Position numbers and translations under genes: made by a program
The notes under the pieces: generated by a model
Told to the model about the DNA's origin: nothing
Databases searched by the model: none
What the model saw: the letters and a program-made list of their open reading frames with translations, nothing else
DNA from: Prosthecobacter debontii
GTDB taxonomy: Bacteria; Verrucomicrobiota; Verrucomicrobiia; Verrucomicrobiales; Verrucomicrobiaceae
Length of the DNA: 64,000 nt
Direction of reading: 5' to 3'
Assembly (NCBI GenBank): GCA_945860295.1
Contig: CAMAQH010000018.1
Span: 20,700 to 84,699 of the forward strand
In this document: in pieces, positions 55,319 to 63,408 of the stretch
Layout: every line of letters starts with the position of its first letter
How positions within the stretch are numbered: the stretch's first letter is position 1

Positions 55319-57262
55319 ATGTCTTCCTCCATGCCAGCTCCGACCCAGCCCAAATGTCAGCGTGAAAAGCACGGATTTGCCCGAGTGGCTGCCGTGTCAT
55401 CTGAGCTAAAACTGGGGGATGTGGCTGCCAATACTGCCATCCTGCGCCAGGAAATTCAGCGTCTGGCGGCCGAGGGTGTTCGCCTCATGGTTTTTCCTGA
55501 ACTCTGTCTGACTGGGTATTCCTGCGCGGATCTTTTTCATCATCCCGTGCTCCAGCAGCAGGCTCTGGTGGCTTTAGATGAACTGGCAAAAGTGAGTGCT
55601 GGACTAGGCTGCTTCGTCGTTCTCGGCCTGCCGTTGCTGGTGGAAAGCCGACTCTACAATGTGGCGGCTGTGGTCGGTGGTGGCCGCGTGCTCGGCTATG
55701 TGCCGAAGAGTTTCCTGCCAAACTCGGGTGAGTTCTACGAGCGCCGCTGGTTTTCCCCAGCTGCGACGCTGCGCGCTACTGAAGTGGATGGCGTGCCCAT
55801 CGGCACCGACCTGCTTTTTGAAGCCGCTGAACTGCCAGGCTTCGTGCTCGGTGTGGAGATTTGCGAGGATCTGTGGACCGTCGTCCCGCCATCCAGCCTC
55901 GCCGCGCTCGCTGGGGCTACGATTTTGGCGAACCCTTCCGCCAGCAACGAGGTCCTGGGTAAAGTCCAATACCGTCGCAGCCTCGTCACCCAGCAGTCGG
56001 CGCGCTGTCTCGCCGCCTATGTCTATGCCGGAGCCGGGGCAGGGGAGTCTTCCACAGATGTCGTTTATTCGGGCCATGGCCTCGTCGCTGAAAACGGCGT
56101 GTTGCTGGGCGAAACCGAGCGCTTCAGTTTCCAAACTCGCAGTGCGGTGGTGGACGTCGATCTTCAACGCCTCGCCCACGAGCGACTGAAAAGTGCGGCC
56201 TTCCGCGATGACGAAACTCGACCCGACTTCCGCAAAGTCCGCGTCACTCTCGGTGAGACGACTGGTCCAATCGACCTGCTCCGAGCAATCTCCGCGCACC
56301 CCTTTGTCCCACCCGCCGGGGCTGATCGCAGGGCGGTATGTGAGGAGATCTTTGCCATCCAGGCCACCGCGCTCGCCCGCCGCCTGCGCCAAACTAAAAG
56401 TAAGACCGCCGTGCTCGGCCTCTCCGGTGGCCTCGACTCCACGCTCGCCTTGCTGGTGATGATCGAAGCCCTAAAGCGCGCTGACATGCCCATCAGTGCC
56501 GCTTTGACCGTGACCATGCCCGGCTTCGGCACCACCGACCGCACGAAGGGAAATGCCGAGGAACTCGCAAAGGCACTCGGGATCACGCTGCGCACCATCA
56601 GCATCAAGGCGGCCGTGGAGCAGCACTTTAGCGACATCGGCCACCCAGCCGGGCTGCACGACATCACTTATGAAAATGCTCAGGCCCGCGAGCGCACGCA
56701 GGTGCTCATGGACGTGGCCAATCAAACCGGCGGCATCGTCATCGGCACCGGTGATCTGTCTGAGGCCGCGCTCGGCTGGTGTACCTTTAATGGCGACCAC
56801 ATGAGCATGTATCACGTCAATGCGGGCGTGCCGAAGACCCTGGTGAAATACCTCATCGACTGGTGTGCCACCGAACTCTACGCGGACGAAGCTGGCACCA
56901 TCCTGCACGACATCATCGCCACGCCAATCTCGCCCGAGCTGCTGCCCATCGGTGCTGATGGGCAGATCGAGCAAAAGACTGAGGACACCGTCGGCCCCTA
57001 TGAGCTGCACGACTTCTTCCTCTTCCACTTCGTTCGTCACGGCTGCTCCGCCGCAAAGATCCGCTACCTCGCCACCATCGCCTTTGCTGGTCAATACGAG
57101 AGCGCTGTGCTTGATAAATGGCTGGCCCTTTTCCTCCGTCGCTTCGCCCAAAACCAATTCAAACGCAGCTCCATGCCTGATGGCCCCAAAGTCGGCTCCG
57201 TCGCTCTGTCACCACGAGGCGACTGGCGGATGCCGAGTGACTGGGCAGGGCCGCTGGGGTGA
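55319..57262 (+). CDS. nadE: Glutamine-dependent NAD(+) synthetase
   Basis: Two-domain enzyme of 647 residues that makes NAD from deamido-NAD, with ammonia from glutamine. The N-terminal nitrilase domain has the Glu-Lys-Cys triad: VFPELCLTGYSCADL, GYVPKSFLPN and LGVEICEDLW. The C-terminal synthetase has VLGLSGGLDSTLALLVM (the P-loop SGGxDS) and GTGDLSEAALGWCTFNGDH. The end RGDWRMPSDW is typical of the family. ATG at 55319 is used; ATG four codons later is possible. It is divergent from the cyclase. Confidence 0.95.
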   Translation: MSSSMPAPTQPKCQREKHGFARVAAVSSELKLGDVAANTAILRQEIQRLAAEGVRLMVFPELCLTGYSCADLFHHPVLQQQALVALDELAKVSAGLGCFVVLGLPLLVESRLYNVAAVVGGGRVLGYVPKSFLPNSGEFYERRWFSPAATLRATEVDGVPIGTDLLFEAAELPGFVLGVEICEDLWTVVPPSSLAALAGATILANPSASNEVLGKVQYRRSLVTQQSARCLAAYVYAGAGAGESSTDVVYSGHGLVAENGVLLGETERFSFQTRSAVVDVDLQRLAHERLKSAAFRDDETRPDFRKVRVTLGETTGPIDLLRAISAHPFVPPAGADRRAVCEEIFAIQATALARRLRQTKSKTAVLGLSGGLDSTLALLVMIEALKRADMPISAALTVTMPGFGTTDRTKGNAEELAKALGITLRTISIKAAVEQHFSDIGHPAGLHDITYENAQARERTQVLMDVANQTGGIVIGTGDLSEAALGWCTFNGDHMSMYHVNAGVPKTLVKYLIDWCATELYADEAGTILHDIIATPISPELLPIGADGQIEQKTEDTVGPYELHDFFLFHFVRHGCSAAKIRYLATIAFAGQYESAVLDKWLALFLRRFAQNQFKRSSMPDGPKVGSVALSPRGDWRMPSDWAGPLG

Positions 57263-57297
57263 GCATTGCGGCCTAGTTACGGAGATACTCTGAACTT

Positions 57298-58773
57298 TTA
57301 AGGCTCAGGGAGCTTGGCGGTTTTGTCGATCTTCTCGTCCTCCCAGATGGCTTCGCCAGTCACAGGCTCATAGGTGAGGATGCGGCTCTTGCTGCCTGGC
57401 ACGGGGGCTTTGTCCACTTTGGGAAGCCACTTGGCGAGTTCGGCTTTCTTGGCTGCGTGCTGGGGATCTTTGGCCAGGTTGGTCCACTCGTTGAAGTCAG
57501 CTTTTTCGTCGTAAAGTTCCTCGCTGCCGTCGGCGTAGCGGATGTAGCGCCAGTCTGCCGTGCGGATGCTGTGGTTGCCTTGATTATGGGTGGTGATGGC
57601 GGGCCATTCACGCGCAGCAGTCGCATCCTTGAGCTGGGGCACGAGGCTGTGGCCTTCGAGATCAGGGCGCGCTTTCATTCCGGTGAGTTCGAGCAGTGTG
57701 GGGAAAATATCGAGCAACTCTGCGGGGCTTCCACACACTTGGTTAGCCTTGATGCCCGGTCCGGCAAAGGCGAGCGGCACGCGGGTGCTTTCATTCCAAA
57801 GGGTGTTCTTGCCAGTCATGAGCTTTTCCCCGAGATGCCAGCCGTGATCACTCCACAAGACGATGATCGTGTTGTTGGCGCGGCCTGATTTCTCCATCGC
57901 GGCCACGACACGTCCGACCTGCGCATCCATGAGGCTGGTGGAGGCCAGGTAAGCGCGCACGAGCGGCCGCCATTCATTCATCGCACGCAGCGTGCTGAGT
58001 CGCGGCTCGGGGAGCTTCCAGTGCAGGAAGTCGGCGAACTTGGGCAGATCCACGCGGTCATCTTCTTTCACGGGCGGCATTTGAAGTTCGGCATCAGGAT
58101 ACAGATCAAACCAAGCCTGTGGCGCAAAGCAGGGCACATGTGGCAGGCGAAAGCCGGCGGTGATGAAGAAGGGTTTGTCGGCTGGCGCGCGCTCTAATGC
58201 GCTGATGGCTGACTTGGCGATGTTCCAGTCAGGTGTGTCCTCGTCCTTGTCGGGGAAAGCGCCCCAATCCATCGCTGGGTGGCGGCCTGGGCCTGGTAGT
58301 TTGGCGATGGGTTTCTTGGGCTTTGGTGTCGGGCTAGGCTTGTTCCATTCATTGAACTCGCTCTTCTGATCGCCACCGCGCATGGAGCCATCATGATAAA
58401 TCTTGCCACTGGTCGAGGTGAAGTAACCGGCGCTGGTAAAGGTCTGCGGCAGGGTAATGTGCTGCTTGGTTTGCTCCACCTCACGAATGCCTGGAGCGAG
58501 TCCATAGATGCCGGTGCTGCTCGGTCGCAAACCGGTGAGAAGGCTGGAGCGCGAGGGATTGCACAGTGGTGCCTGGCAATGCGCGTTGGTGAAAAGCGTG
58601 CCGCGCTTAGCGAGGGCATCAATGTTTGGTGTCTTCACCTGCGGATGCCCGCCGAGACAGCCAATCCAGTCATTCTGATCGTCGATGGCGATGAAGAGAA
58701 CGTTGGGCGGAGCTGCTGCAAAGGATGAAGTTTGAACGATGAAGGATGAAAGGAGAGTGAAGAGTAGTTTCAT
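57298..58773 (-). CDS. Exported iduronate-2-sulfatase-like sulfatase
   Basis: Protein of 491 residues with a signal peptide (MKLLFTLLSSFIVQTSSFA). The sulfatase motif is LCNPSRSSLLTGLRP (CxPSR). Other family features: NVLFIAIDDQNDW (metal Asp pair), FFITAGFRLPHVPCFAP, IIVLWSDHGWHLGEK, DLEGHSLVPQLKDA. The pattern, including the dipeptide DDQNDW, resembles iduronate-2-sulfatase. It is followed by a second sulfatase gene in the same direction, so the two may be co-expressed. Part of the signal peptide is encoded by an ATGAAGGATGAA-like repeat. Confidence 0.9.
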   Translation of the reverse strand: MKLLFTLLSSFIVQTSSFAAAPPNVLFIAIDDQNDWIGCLGGHPQVKTPNIDALAKRGTLFTNAHCQAPLCNPSRSSLLTGLRPSSTGIYGLAPGIREVEQTKQHITLPQTFTSAGYFTSTSGKIYHDGSMRGGDQKSEFNEWNKPSPTPKPKKPIAKLPGPGRHPAMDWGAFPDKDEDTPDWNIAKSAISALERAPADKPFFITAGFRLPHVPCFAPQAWFDLYPDAELQMPPVKEDDRVDLPKFADFLHWKLPEPRLSTLRAMNEWRPLVRAYLASTSLMDAQVGRVVAAMEKSGRANNTIIVLWSDHGWHLGEKLMTGKNTLWNESTRVPLAFAGPGIKANQVCGSPAELLDIFPTLLELTGMKARPDLEGHSLVPQLKDATAAREWPAITTHNQGNHSIRTADWRYIRYADGSEELYDEKADFNEWTNLAKDPQHAAKKAELAKWLPKVDKAPVPGSKSRILTYEPVTGEAIWEDEKIDKTAKLPEP

Positions 58774-58800
58774 AAATGACGGTGGTTTGAGTGTGAAAGA

Positions 58801-60435
58801 TCACTTCTTCTTGGCCTTGCCTTTGCCCTTGGCGCCGCCTTTGGGCTGATTGGCCATTGTCTTCTTGGCGAGTTCGGAAAAGTCGTCGGTCTGCTTTTGC
58901 CAGACCTGCTCCAGTTCCTTGGCCTTTGCGGGCAGCTCAGTGGCGAGGTTGTGCTGCTCGGCGCGGTCATTCTTCAGGTCGTAGAGTTCCCATGCATCGC
59001 CTTTGGCAGCGACGAGTTTCCAGTCGCCGACACGCACGGCGCGGTTGCCTTCGTGCAGCCACCAGAGGCTATCGCGGGCGATGGTTTCATCTTTGGCAAA
59101 GGCAGGCACGAGGCTCCTGCCGGGCGCTTCGGGGATGGGTTCGCCCTTCCATTCTTTCGGTTTCACGACTCCAGCGAGTTCCAGCACGGTGGGCACGATG
59201 TCGATCACATGCGCCGGTGTGCGGCGCAGCTCACTCTTGGCGGTGATGCCTTTGGGCCAATGGGCGATGAGTGGTGTGCTGATGCCGCCTTCATGCACCC
59301 AGGTTTTGTGGCGACGGTGCGGTGTATTCGCCGCGCTGGAGAAGCCGGGGCCGAGGCAGAGATAGGTCTCCGCACTGCCGGGTTCGGCTTTCGGATCATG
59401 ACCACCATTGCGCACCATGATCTCCGCGCTCGCGCCATTGTCGGAGGCAAAGAAGATGAGCGTGTTCTCAAAAGCTCCCATGGTTTTGAGCTGAGCCAGG
59501 ATGCGACCGATCTCCAGATCAGTGCGATCCACCATCGCGGCATGGATGGCCATCTTGGTGGCTTGGAAGCGGCGCTGCTCATCGGTCAGTTCACTCCAGG
59601 GCAGGGGACGATTCACCTCACCTGGACCGAGTATTTTCATCGCTTCCGGGAAGGCGTAAGGCGGGCCGACCTCACGCTCCAGCGCTGACAGCTCGCCATA
59701 GACGATGCCTGCCGCGCGCATGTTGGCAAAGCGTGACTCACGCAGCTTGTCCCAGCCTGCGAGATACTTGTCCCGATACTTCGCGATGTCCTGCGGCAGC
59801 GCATGAAGTGGGAAGTGCGGAGCGATGAAGGGGATGTAATGGAAGAAGGGTTGGCTCGCATGATTCGCCGCGTGGTCCTTCAGACAGTCGATGGCGTGAT
59901 CGGCCGTGGCGATGGTCGCATAGTAGCCCTTTTCATCCGCTGGCGGCGTCACCGGCACGTCATTAATCGAGTTGCCTTTCGAGGTGAAGAAGTTGCCCTG
60001 GTTCTTCATGTCCAACGAGCGGTCGAATCCCGCATCGATCACCTTGCCATCGATGTGCCACTTGCCGCTGTGATAACTACGGTAGCCTGCTGGTTTCAGA
60101 AACTCCGGCAGCAGCCGAGCCCATTGCGGTCGCACGCCCTGACCGCCACCACCGAGCCCCGGTAATTCATCACGATGAATCTGCTGGGCGTAGTAGCCGC
60201 TCATCAAAGCACCGCGCGTGGGCCAGCAGCGGGCGGTGTTGTAAAACTGCGTGAAGCGCAACCCATTCTTGGCCAGCGAATCCAGGTTCGGCGTCTCGAT
60301 GTCACCGCCGTAGCAGCCGAGATCAGAGTAGCCCAGATCATCGGCGAGAATGAAGATGACATTCGGTTTGTCCGCAGTGTGAGAGGTAAGGACGGAAAGA
60401 ACAATCAGGGCAGAAAGGACGAATGAAAATCGCAT
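58801..60435 (-). CDS. Exported arylsulfatase
   Basis: Protein of 544 residues from the ATG at 60435 (signal FSFVLSALIVLSVLTSHTA). The sulfatase motif is RCWPTRGALMSGYYA (CxPTR), metal ligands lie in VIFILADDLGYSDLGCYG and FFASDNGASAEIMVRNGG, and the tail contains a Lys/Gly-rich end (KGGAKGKGKAKKK). It belongs to the arylsulfatase A-like group, a different subfamily from its neighbour. The ATG at 60453 adds six residues and is less convincing. Confidence 0.9.
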   Translation of the reverse strand: MRFSFVLSALIVLSVLTSHTADKPNVIFILADDLGYSDLGCYGGDIETPNLDSLAKNGLRFTQFYNTARCWPTRGALMSGYYAQQIHRDELPGLGGGGQGVRPQWARLLPEFLKPAGYRSYHSGKWHIDGKVIDAGFDRSLDMKNQGNFFTSKGNSINDVPVTPPADEKGYYATIATADHAIDCLKDHAANHASQPFFHYIPFIAPHFPLHALPQDIAKYRDKYLAGWDKLRESRFANMRAAGIVYGELSALEREVGPPYAFPEAMKILGPGEVNRPLPWSELTDEQRRFQATKMAIHAAMVDRTDLEIGRILAQLKTMGAFENTLIFFASDNGASAEIMVRNGGHDPKAEPGSAETYLCLGPGFSSAANTPHRRHKTWVHEGGISTPLIAHWPKGITAKSELRRTPAHVIDIVPTVLELAGVVKPKEWKGEPIPEAPGRSLVPAFAKDETIARDSLWWLHEGNRAVRVGDWKLVAAKGDAWELYDLKNDRAEQHNLATELPAKAKELEQVWQKQTDDFSELAKKTMANQPKGGAKGKGKAKKK

Positions 60436-60523
60436 GGCGGCAGGGAACGACACCTCAGTGGCGATCTATCAGATGCATGAAGAAGCTTTACCTTTCAAGG
60501 CTGGCTGGCATAGCCTGAGCGAT

Positions 60524-60958
60524 ATGACGACACGCTTCCCTCAAATGCGCCTCTACCTGCGTGCCTCAGCCGTCGCGACACCGGTGCTGTTATTCGTGAC
60601 TCTCCTTTTGCTATTTCGCGGAGATGTTCTGTGGGCACTGTTGCCAGCAATCATTGCGGTCGTGCTGGTTTTGAACTTTCCATTCTGGCTCATGGAAACG
60701 CCGATGATCGCAACAGCGGGAATGATGGACGGGCCAACATGGATGCGGCGAGTCGCAACTTACGGGGTGTTCCTCTGGTGTTTCCAGTTCCCTGAAGTGA
60801 AGGCCTTATTGGATCGCGTGACGCGCGATCACCTTCTCTGGGACTGGCGTCTGATTGTGCCTGCGGCCTTGGTAACTCTCTCCTATATCTGGATGGGTTG
60901 GCGGAACGTCTCCGCGATCACGGACAAAGCCATCTACACGCATTACTGCCTGGATTGA
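60524..60958 (+). CDS. Membrane protein of unknown function
   Basis: Protein of 144 residues from the ATG at 60524, with hydrophobic helices near residues 15-32 and 36-58 and another in the second half (LIVPAALVTLSYIWMGWRN). Other in-frame starts at 60434 and 60473 would lengthen it; the 60434 ATG overlaps the sulfatase start and is less likely. No domain was recognised. It is the first of a run of small genes with little similarity to known families. Confidence 0.45.
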   Translation: MTTRFPQMRLYLRASAVATPVLLFVTLLLLFRGDVLWALLPAIIAVVLVLNFPFWLMETPMIATAGMMDGPTWMRRVATYGVFLWCFQFPEVKALLDRVTRDHLLWDWRLIVPAALVTLSYIWMGWRNVSAITDKAIYTHYCLD

Positions 60959-60974
60959 GCCGTTCCCGGTGGCC

Positions 60975-60989
60975 TCGGATCATGCGACG
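60975..60989. repeat. 15-bp repeat, copy 1
   Basis: The sequence TCGGATCATGCGACG is repeated exactly at 61367-61381. The two copies flank the small lipoprotein gene; the second overlaps the ATG at 61375. Confidence 0.6.
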
Positions 60990-60997
60990 TTGGGAGT

Positions 60998-61339
60998 TTA
61001 GTAGGGAAGTGTGGCATCGATGGTGACACTGAAATCGGGGGCGACTGTTGCGGAAACCTTGTAACCTTTCTCGAAGTAACCCCCCTCTTGCGGCGCGAAG
61101 TGCTTGCCGTCCGCGTCGAAGGTGAGTTTGAGGCCGGACTCGCCGCGCGGCACGATCATAATTTGTTGCTGCGCTTCTGGAGCGAGTGGGCCCAGGGACT
61201 GCGAAAAGCCGGAACCGGTTGCAACGATATGAGTGAGTGTTGCTGGAGACTTGTTTACTACGGTGAGTTGCGTGTCGCGCGAGCAGGCCGCAAAGAAGCT
61301 GCACGCGAGTAGTAGCAGGATGGATTGATACCGTTTCAC
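60998..61339 (-). CDS. Small lipoprotein of unknown function
   Basis: Protein of 113 residues from the GTG at 61339, which gives the signal KRYQSILLLLACSFFAAC with a lipobox cysteine. The upstream ATG at 61375 would start in a 15-bp repeat and add 12 charged residues, so the GTG is preferred. The mature part (RDTQLTVVNKSPATLTHIVA) is beta-rich with no recognised domain. It lies in a short cluster of unrelated small genes. Confidence 0.6.
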   Translation of the reverse strand: MKRYQSILLLLACSFFAACSRDTQLTVVNKSPATLTHIVATGSGFSQSLGPLAPEAQQQIMIVPRGESGLKLTFDADGKHFAPQEGGYFEKGYKVSATVAPDFSVTIDATLPY

Positions 61340-61366
61340 GAGAGAAGTGTAAAGTCGCCTAGCGCT

Positions 61367-61381
61367 TCGGATCATGCGACG
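61367..61381. repeat. 15-bp repeat, copy 2
   Basis: Exact copy of TCGGATCATGCGACG at 60975-60989. It lies within an inverted pair AGCGCTTC (61361-61368) and GAAGCGCT (61390-61397). The location is between two small genes on the minus strand. Confidence 0.6.
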
Positions 61382-61442
61382 GCGAGCGGGAAGCGCTGAG
61401 GCCCCGACAGATGCCTTACGAGCACCCTGCCTGCATACGTTT

Positions 61443-61455
61443 TGTTAAGCGCTTC
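61443..61455. repeat. 13-bp inverted repeat, left copy
   Basis: TGTTAAGCGCTTC, with its inverse at 61860-61872. On the minus strand it reads GCTTAAC within GAAGCGCTTAACA, which fits the RYYYAAC half of an integron recombination site. The stop codon of the 61445-61843 gene (TAA) lies inside it, as is usual for gene cassettes. Confidence 0.5.
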
Positions 61456-61843
61456 GGTCATTTCGGAAGAGTCGTTTGAGGATCGGAATGGAAAGTAGGG
61501 CGAACACGATGACGGGCAGAAGCTGGAATAACGCGTTGTCCCACTGCATATGCGTCGCTGAACCGGAGCTAAAATCAGGACGCGGGTCGAAGGTAACGTG
61601 CTTGGGACCTGGAGTAGTTGTGACGAGGAGGGCAATGACATCTCCCGGCGTGCCACGAAAACTGATCGTATGAACGCCGCCGGTGGATGACTTCGTGATG
61701 CCCTCTCCCGACATAGTGTATGGGAGAAAGAGGAGGATGAACGGAACGAGAAAGGAAATGAACCAATAACCGATCGTTAGCCACATGAAGGCGAGCAATC
61801 CGCGAATGACTCGCCTTTTGGGATTTGGTTGCTGGTCATTCAT
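61445..61843 (-). CDS. Small membrane protein of unknown function
   Basis: Protein of 132 residues with helices at about 15-40 (FMWLTIGYWFISFLVPFILL) and 105-123. No domain was recognised. The start is ATG at 61843. The gene is bracketed by 13-bp inverted repeats at 61443-61455 and 61860-61872, so it may be a mobile cassette. It is followed on the minus strand by a 105-base gap and the small lipoprotein gene. Confidence 0.55.
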   Translation of the reverse strand: MNDQQPNPKRRVIRGLLAFMWLTIGYWFISFLVPFILLFLPYTMSGEGITKSSTGGVHTISFRGTPGDVIALLVTTTPGPKHVTFDPRPDFSSGSATHMQWDNALFQLLPVIVFALLSIPILKRLFRNDRSA

Positions 61844-61859
61844 TCACAGGAGACGCATA

Positions 61860-61872
61860 GAAGCGCTTAACA
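61860..61872. repeat. 13-bp inverted repeat, right copy
   Basis: GAAGCGCTTAACA; the minus strand reads TGTTAAGCGCTTC, which contains GTTAAGC, a match to the GTTRRRY half-site. It lies 17 bases upstream of the ATG of the 61445-61843 gene. The core AAGCGCTT is self-complementary, so the inverted repeat could also arise by chance. Confidence 0.45.
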
Positions 61873-61960
61873 GTTTCTTATTCTCCGCACACTCACAGGG
61901 GTATGACTCTAAATGTCACGGGGGTGCAGGTTTTGGCAAGACGAATGACGAAAGATGAAG

Positions 61961-62135
61961 CGTAGTATGCGGGCCACCTTCTGAGTGGTTTGAAAACAAC
62001 CGTCAACGGCGCTCTGCGCCCTCAACAACGGCAAACAACCGTCAACTCAACTCAGGATGGAAAGGGGAGTGTGCGGGCCACCTTTCGCAGCCACAGCGCC
62101 CACGGTGCGCGTGTAGGGCGCAGCCGCCGAGTCTG
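61961..62135. repeat. 175-bp direct repeat, copy 1
   Basis: Almost identical to 63407-63581 (offset 1446), with about four mismatches by eye. Internal features include GGCGC TCT GCGCC, two copies of AACAACCGTCAAC and two of TGCGGGCCACCTT. No gene is encoded in it. The shared sequence ATGACGAAAGATGAAG runs up to its left edge. The two copies enclose the PEP-CTERM gene. Confidence 0.9.
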
Positions 62136-62195
62136 AGATTCGTGATCGCAGGCTGTGGCCTTCCCTGCGCTCGTAGTTCTGCCTTGAGGCGGTCC

Positions 62196-62285
62196 CCGAC
62201 TCCCGATCACTTCTCCCATTTCTTCGTTGAGTGCTGGCAAAAGCATCCGCTGGATGCCAAGGTAAAGGTGAGACAGCAGTTTCAT
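62196..62285 (-). pseudogene. Possible transposase N-terminal scrap
   Basis: About 30 codons on the minus strand read MKLLSHLYLGIQRMLLPAL and NEEMGEVIGSR, which resembles the first residues of some IS transposases (a helical motif ending in PALEEEMG). Nothing coding continues after it. The similarity is from memory and weak, so this is a low-confidence remnant. Confidence 0.2.
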
Positions 62286-62413
62286 TGTTGATGTTGTTGG
62301 TCGCACTTCAACTTAGCGCATGAGGCTGCTTTTCTCATGTCAACCATCCATCGCCAATCTGAATGAATTCAAGGTTTTGCAAGAGGCTCAGATGTAATTA
62401 AATTTATATTTTA

Positions 62414-62443
62414 TTGACGCTGGCACGCGGCGTCTTGTATTGT
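62414..62443 (+). promoter_or_regulatory. Promoter of the PEP-CTERM gene
   Basis: -35 TTGACG (62414-62419), an 18-base spacer and -10 TATTGT (62438-62443), ending 28 bases before the ATG at 62472. The surrounding sequence is AT-rich, as for many promoters. The leader has no strong Shine-Dalgarno site. Confidence 0.5.
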
Positions 62444-62471
62444 TTGTTATCCCAAACTGGGTACTTACACT

Positions 62472-63191
62472 ATGAAAACACTTCCCTCATTGAATTACAG
62501 TTTAGAAGTTGGCGCCCTTCGTGCATTGGCCGTTGTGTCGTTGTTCCTTGCGCCCGCCTTACAAGCGGCCGTGATGGTTTCTAATCTCGCCAACACGATC
62601 GTCTTTTACGATCAGGTGGAATACCGCGTCAACACTGGTGCGGGGCAGATGGTGGCCAATGATTTTACGACGGGGGGCAGTTCGATGTCGTTGGATGGCA
62701 TCCGAGTGAATTTTGCAGGTGGATCCGATCCTTCGGGCGTTGGTTTTAAGGCAGCCCTGTTTTCTGACCAAGGGCCGCTGGCCCCATTAGGCGGACCATT
62801 GACGTCTCTTATGAACCTGACGGGTGCGAGCCCAATCGGCGGGGGTCTATTTTCCTACACGCCGCTGAGTTCGTATATCCTTGCGGCCAACACGCGTTAT
62901 TGGGCGGTCTTCAGTGCACTGGTTCCCAGTTCGAACGATGAACTTTTTCCGATCACGAACACGATGGATTACTCCGAGACGGGCGCTCTGGGTTGGAGCA
63001 TCGGCGACCACACGGCGCTTCTCTCAGTCACTAACGGCATACCGGACACGGGCACATGGACTTATAATGCATCTGGCGCGGGCATGATGATGGAGGTGAG
63101 TGCCAGCTCCGTTCCTGAACCGTCTAAAATGATCCTTTTGGCATGTGGGCTGGGGATCATGCTCATGGGCCGCCGTCGTCACGTTTTGTAA
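62472..63191 (+). CDS. PEP-CTERM sorted exported protein
   Basis: Protein of 239 residues with an N-terminal signal (ALRALAVVSLFLAPALQAA) and a C-terminal sorting signal: VPEP (PEP motif), a hydrophobic stretch (MILLACGLGIMLM) and RRRH. An exosortase cleaves such tails. The central part is beta-rich (FTTGGSSMSLDGIRVNFAGG, TRYWAVFSALVP) with a choice-of-anchor-like look. No exosortase gene is in this window. It lies between the two copies of a 175-bp repeat. Confidence 0.88.
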   Translation: MKTLPSLNYSLEVGALRALAVVSLFLAPALQAAVMVSNLANTIVFYDQVEYRVNTGAGQMVANDFTTGGSSMSLDGIRVNFAGGSDPSGVGFKAALFSDQGPLAPLGGPLTSLMNLTGASPIGGGLFSYTPLSSYILAANTRYWAVFSALVPSSNDELFPITNTMDYSETGALGWSIGDHTALLSVTNGIPDTGTWTYNASGAGMMMEVSASSVPEPSKMILLACGLGIMLMGRRRHVL

Positions 63192-63258
63192 TACGACTCA
63201 GATGCTGGGTCTTGTTTGATCCCAGTGCTTTCGGTGGTGGAAAGGTGTCAGACGATTC

Positions 63259-63289
63259 ATATGGCAAGATTCCAGTTTTTTGAACTCAG
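63259..63289. repeat. Short dispersed repeat, copy B
   Basis: Nearly the same as 37503-37533: ATATGGCAAGATTCCAG, a T-run, then GAACTCA. It lies directly upstream of a stretch of GAATGACGAA-like repeats and the palindromic element at 63342-63408. Confidence 0.5.
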
Positions 63290-63341
63290 AATGACGAATG
63301 ACGAAAGAGGAATGATGAAGCGGGGGGTGGTCCTTACTTTC

Positions 63342-63408
63342 CGTGTGCGGTGTTTGGAAGGGTAGGGCGGGCTGTCCGCAGCCCGCCGCCCTCTGGGAAC
63401 CGCACACG
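63342..63408. repeat. Large imperfect palindrome, REP-like element
   Basis: Outer arms CGTGTGCGGT (63342-63351) and ACCGCACACG (63399-63408) are perfect inverses. The inner stem GGCGGGCTG (63366-63374) and CAGCCCGCC (63379-63387) has a four-base loop (TCCG). The element sits in copy 2 of the 175-bp repeat region and is missing from the equivalent place in copy 1. Its form resembles repetitive extragenic palindromes. Confidence 0.75.

Noticed and set aside
63205..63227. Hairpin CTGGG/CCCAG after the PEP-CTERM gene as a terminator
   Set aside because: Only a 5-bp stem, and the downstream sequence lacks a T tract.
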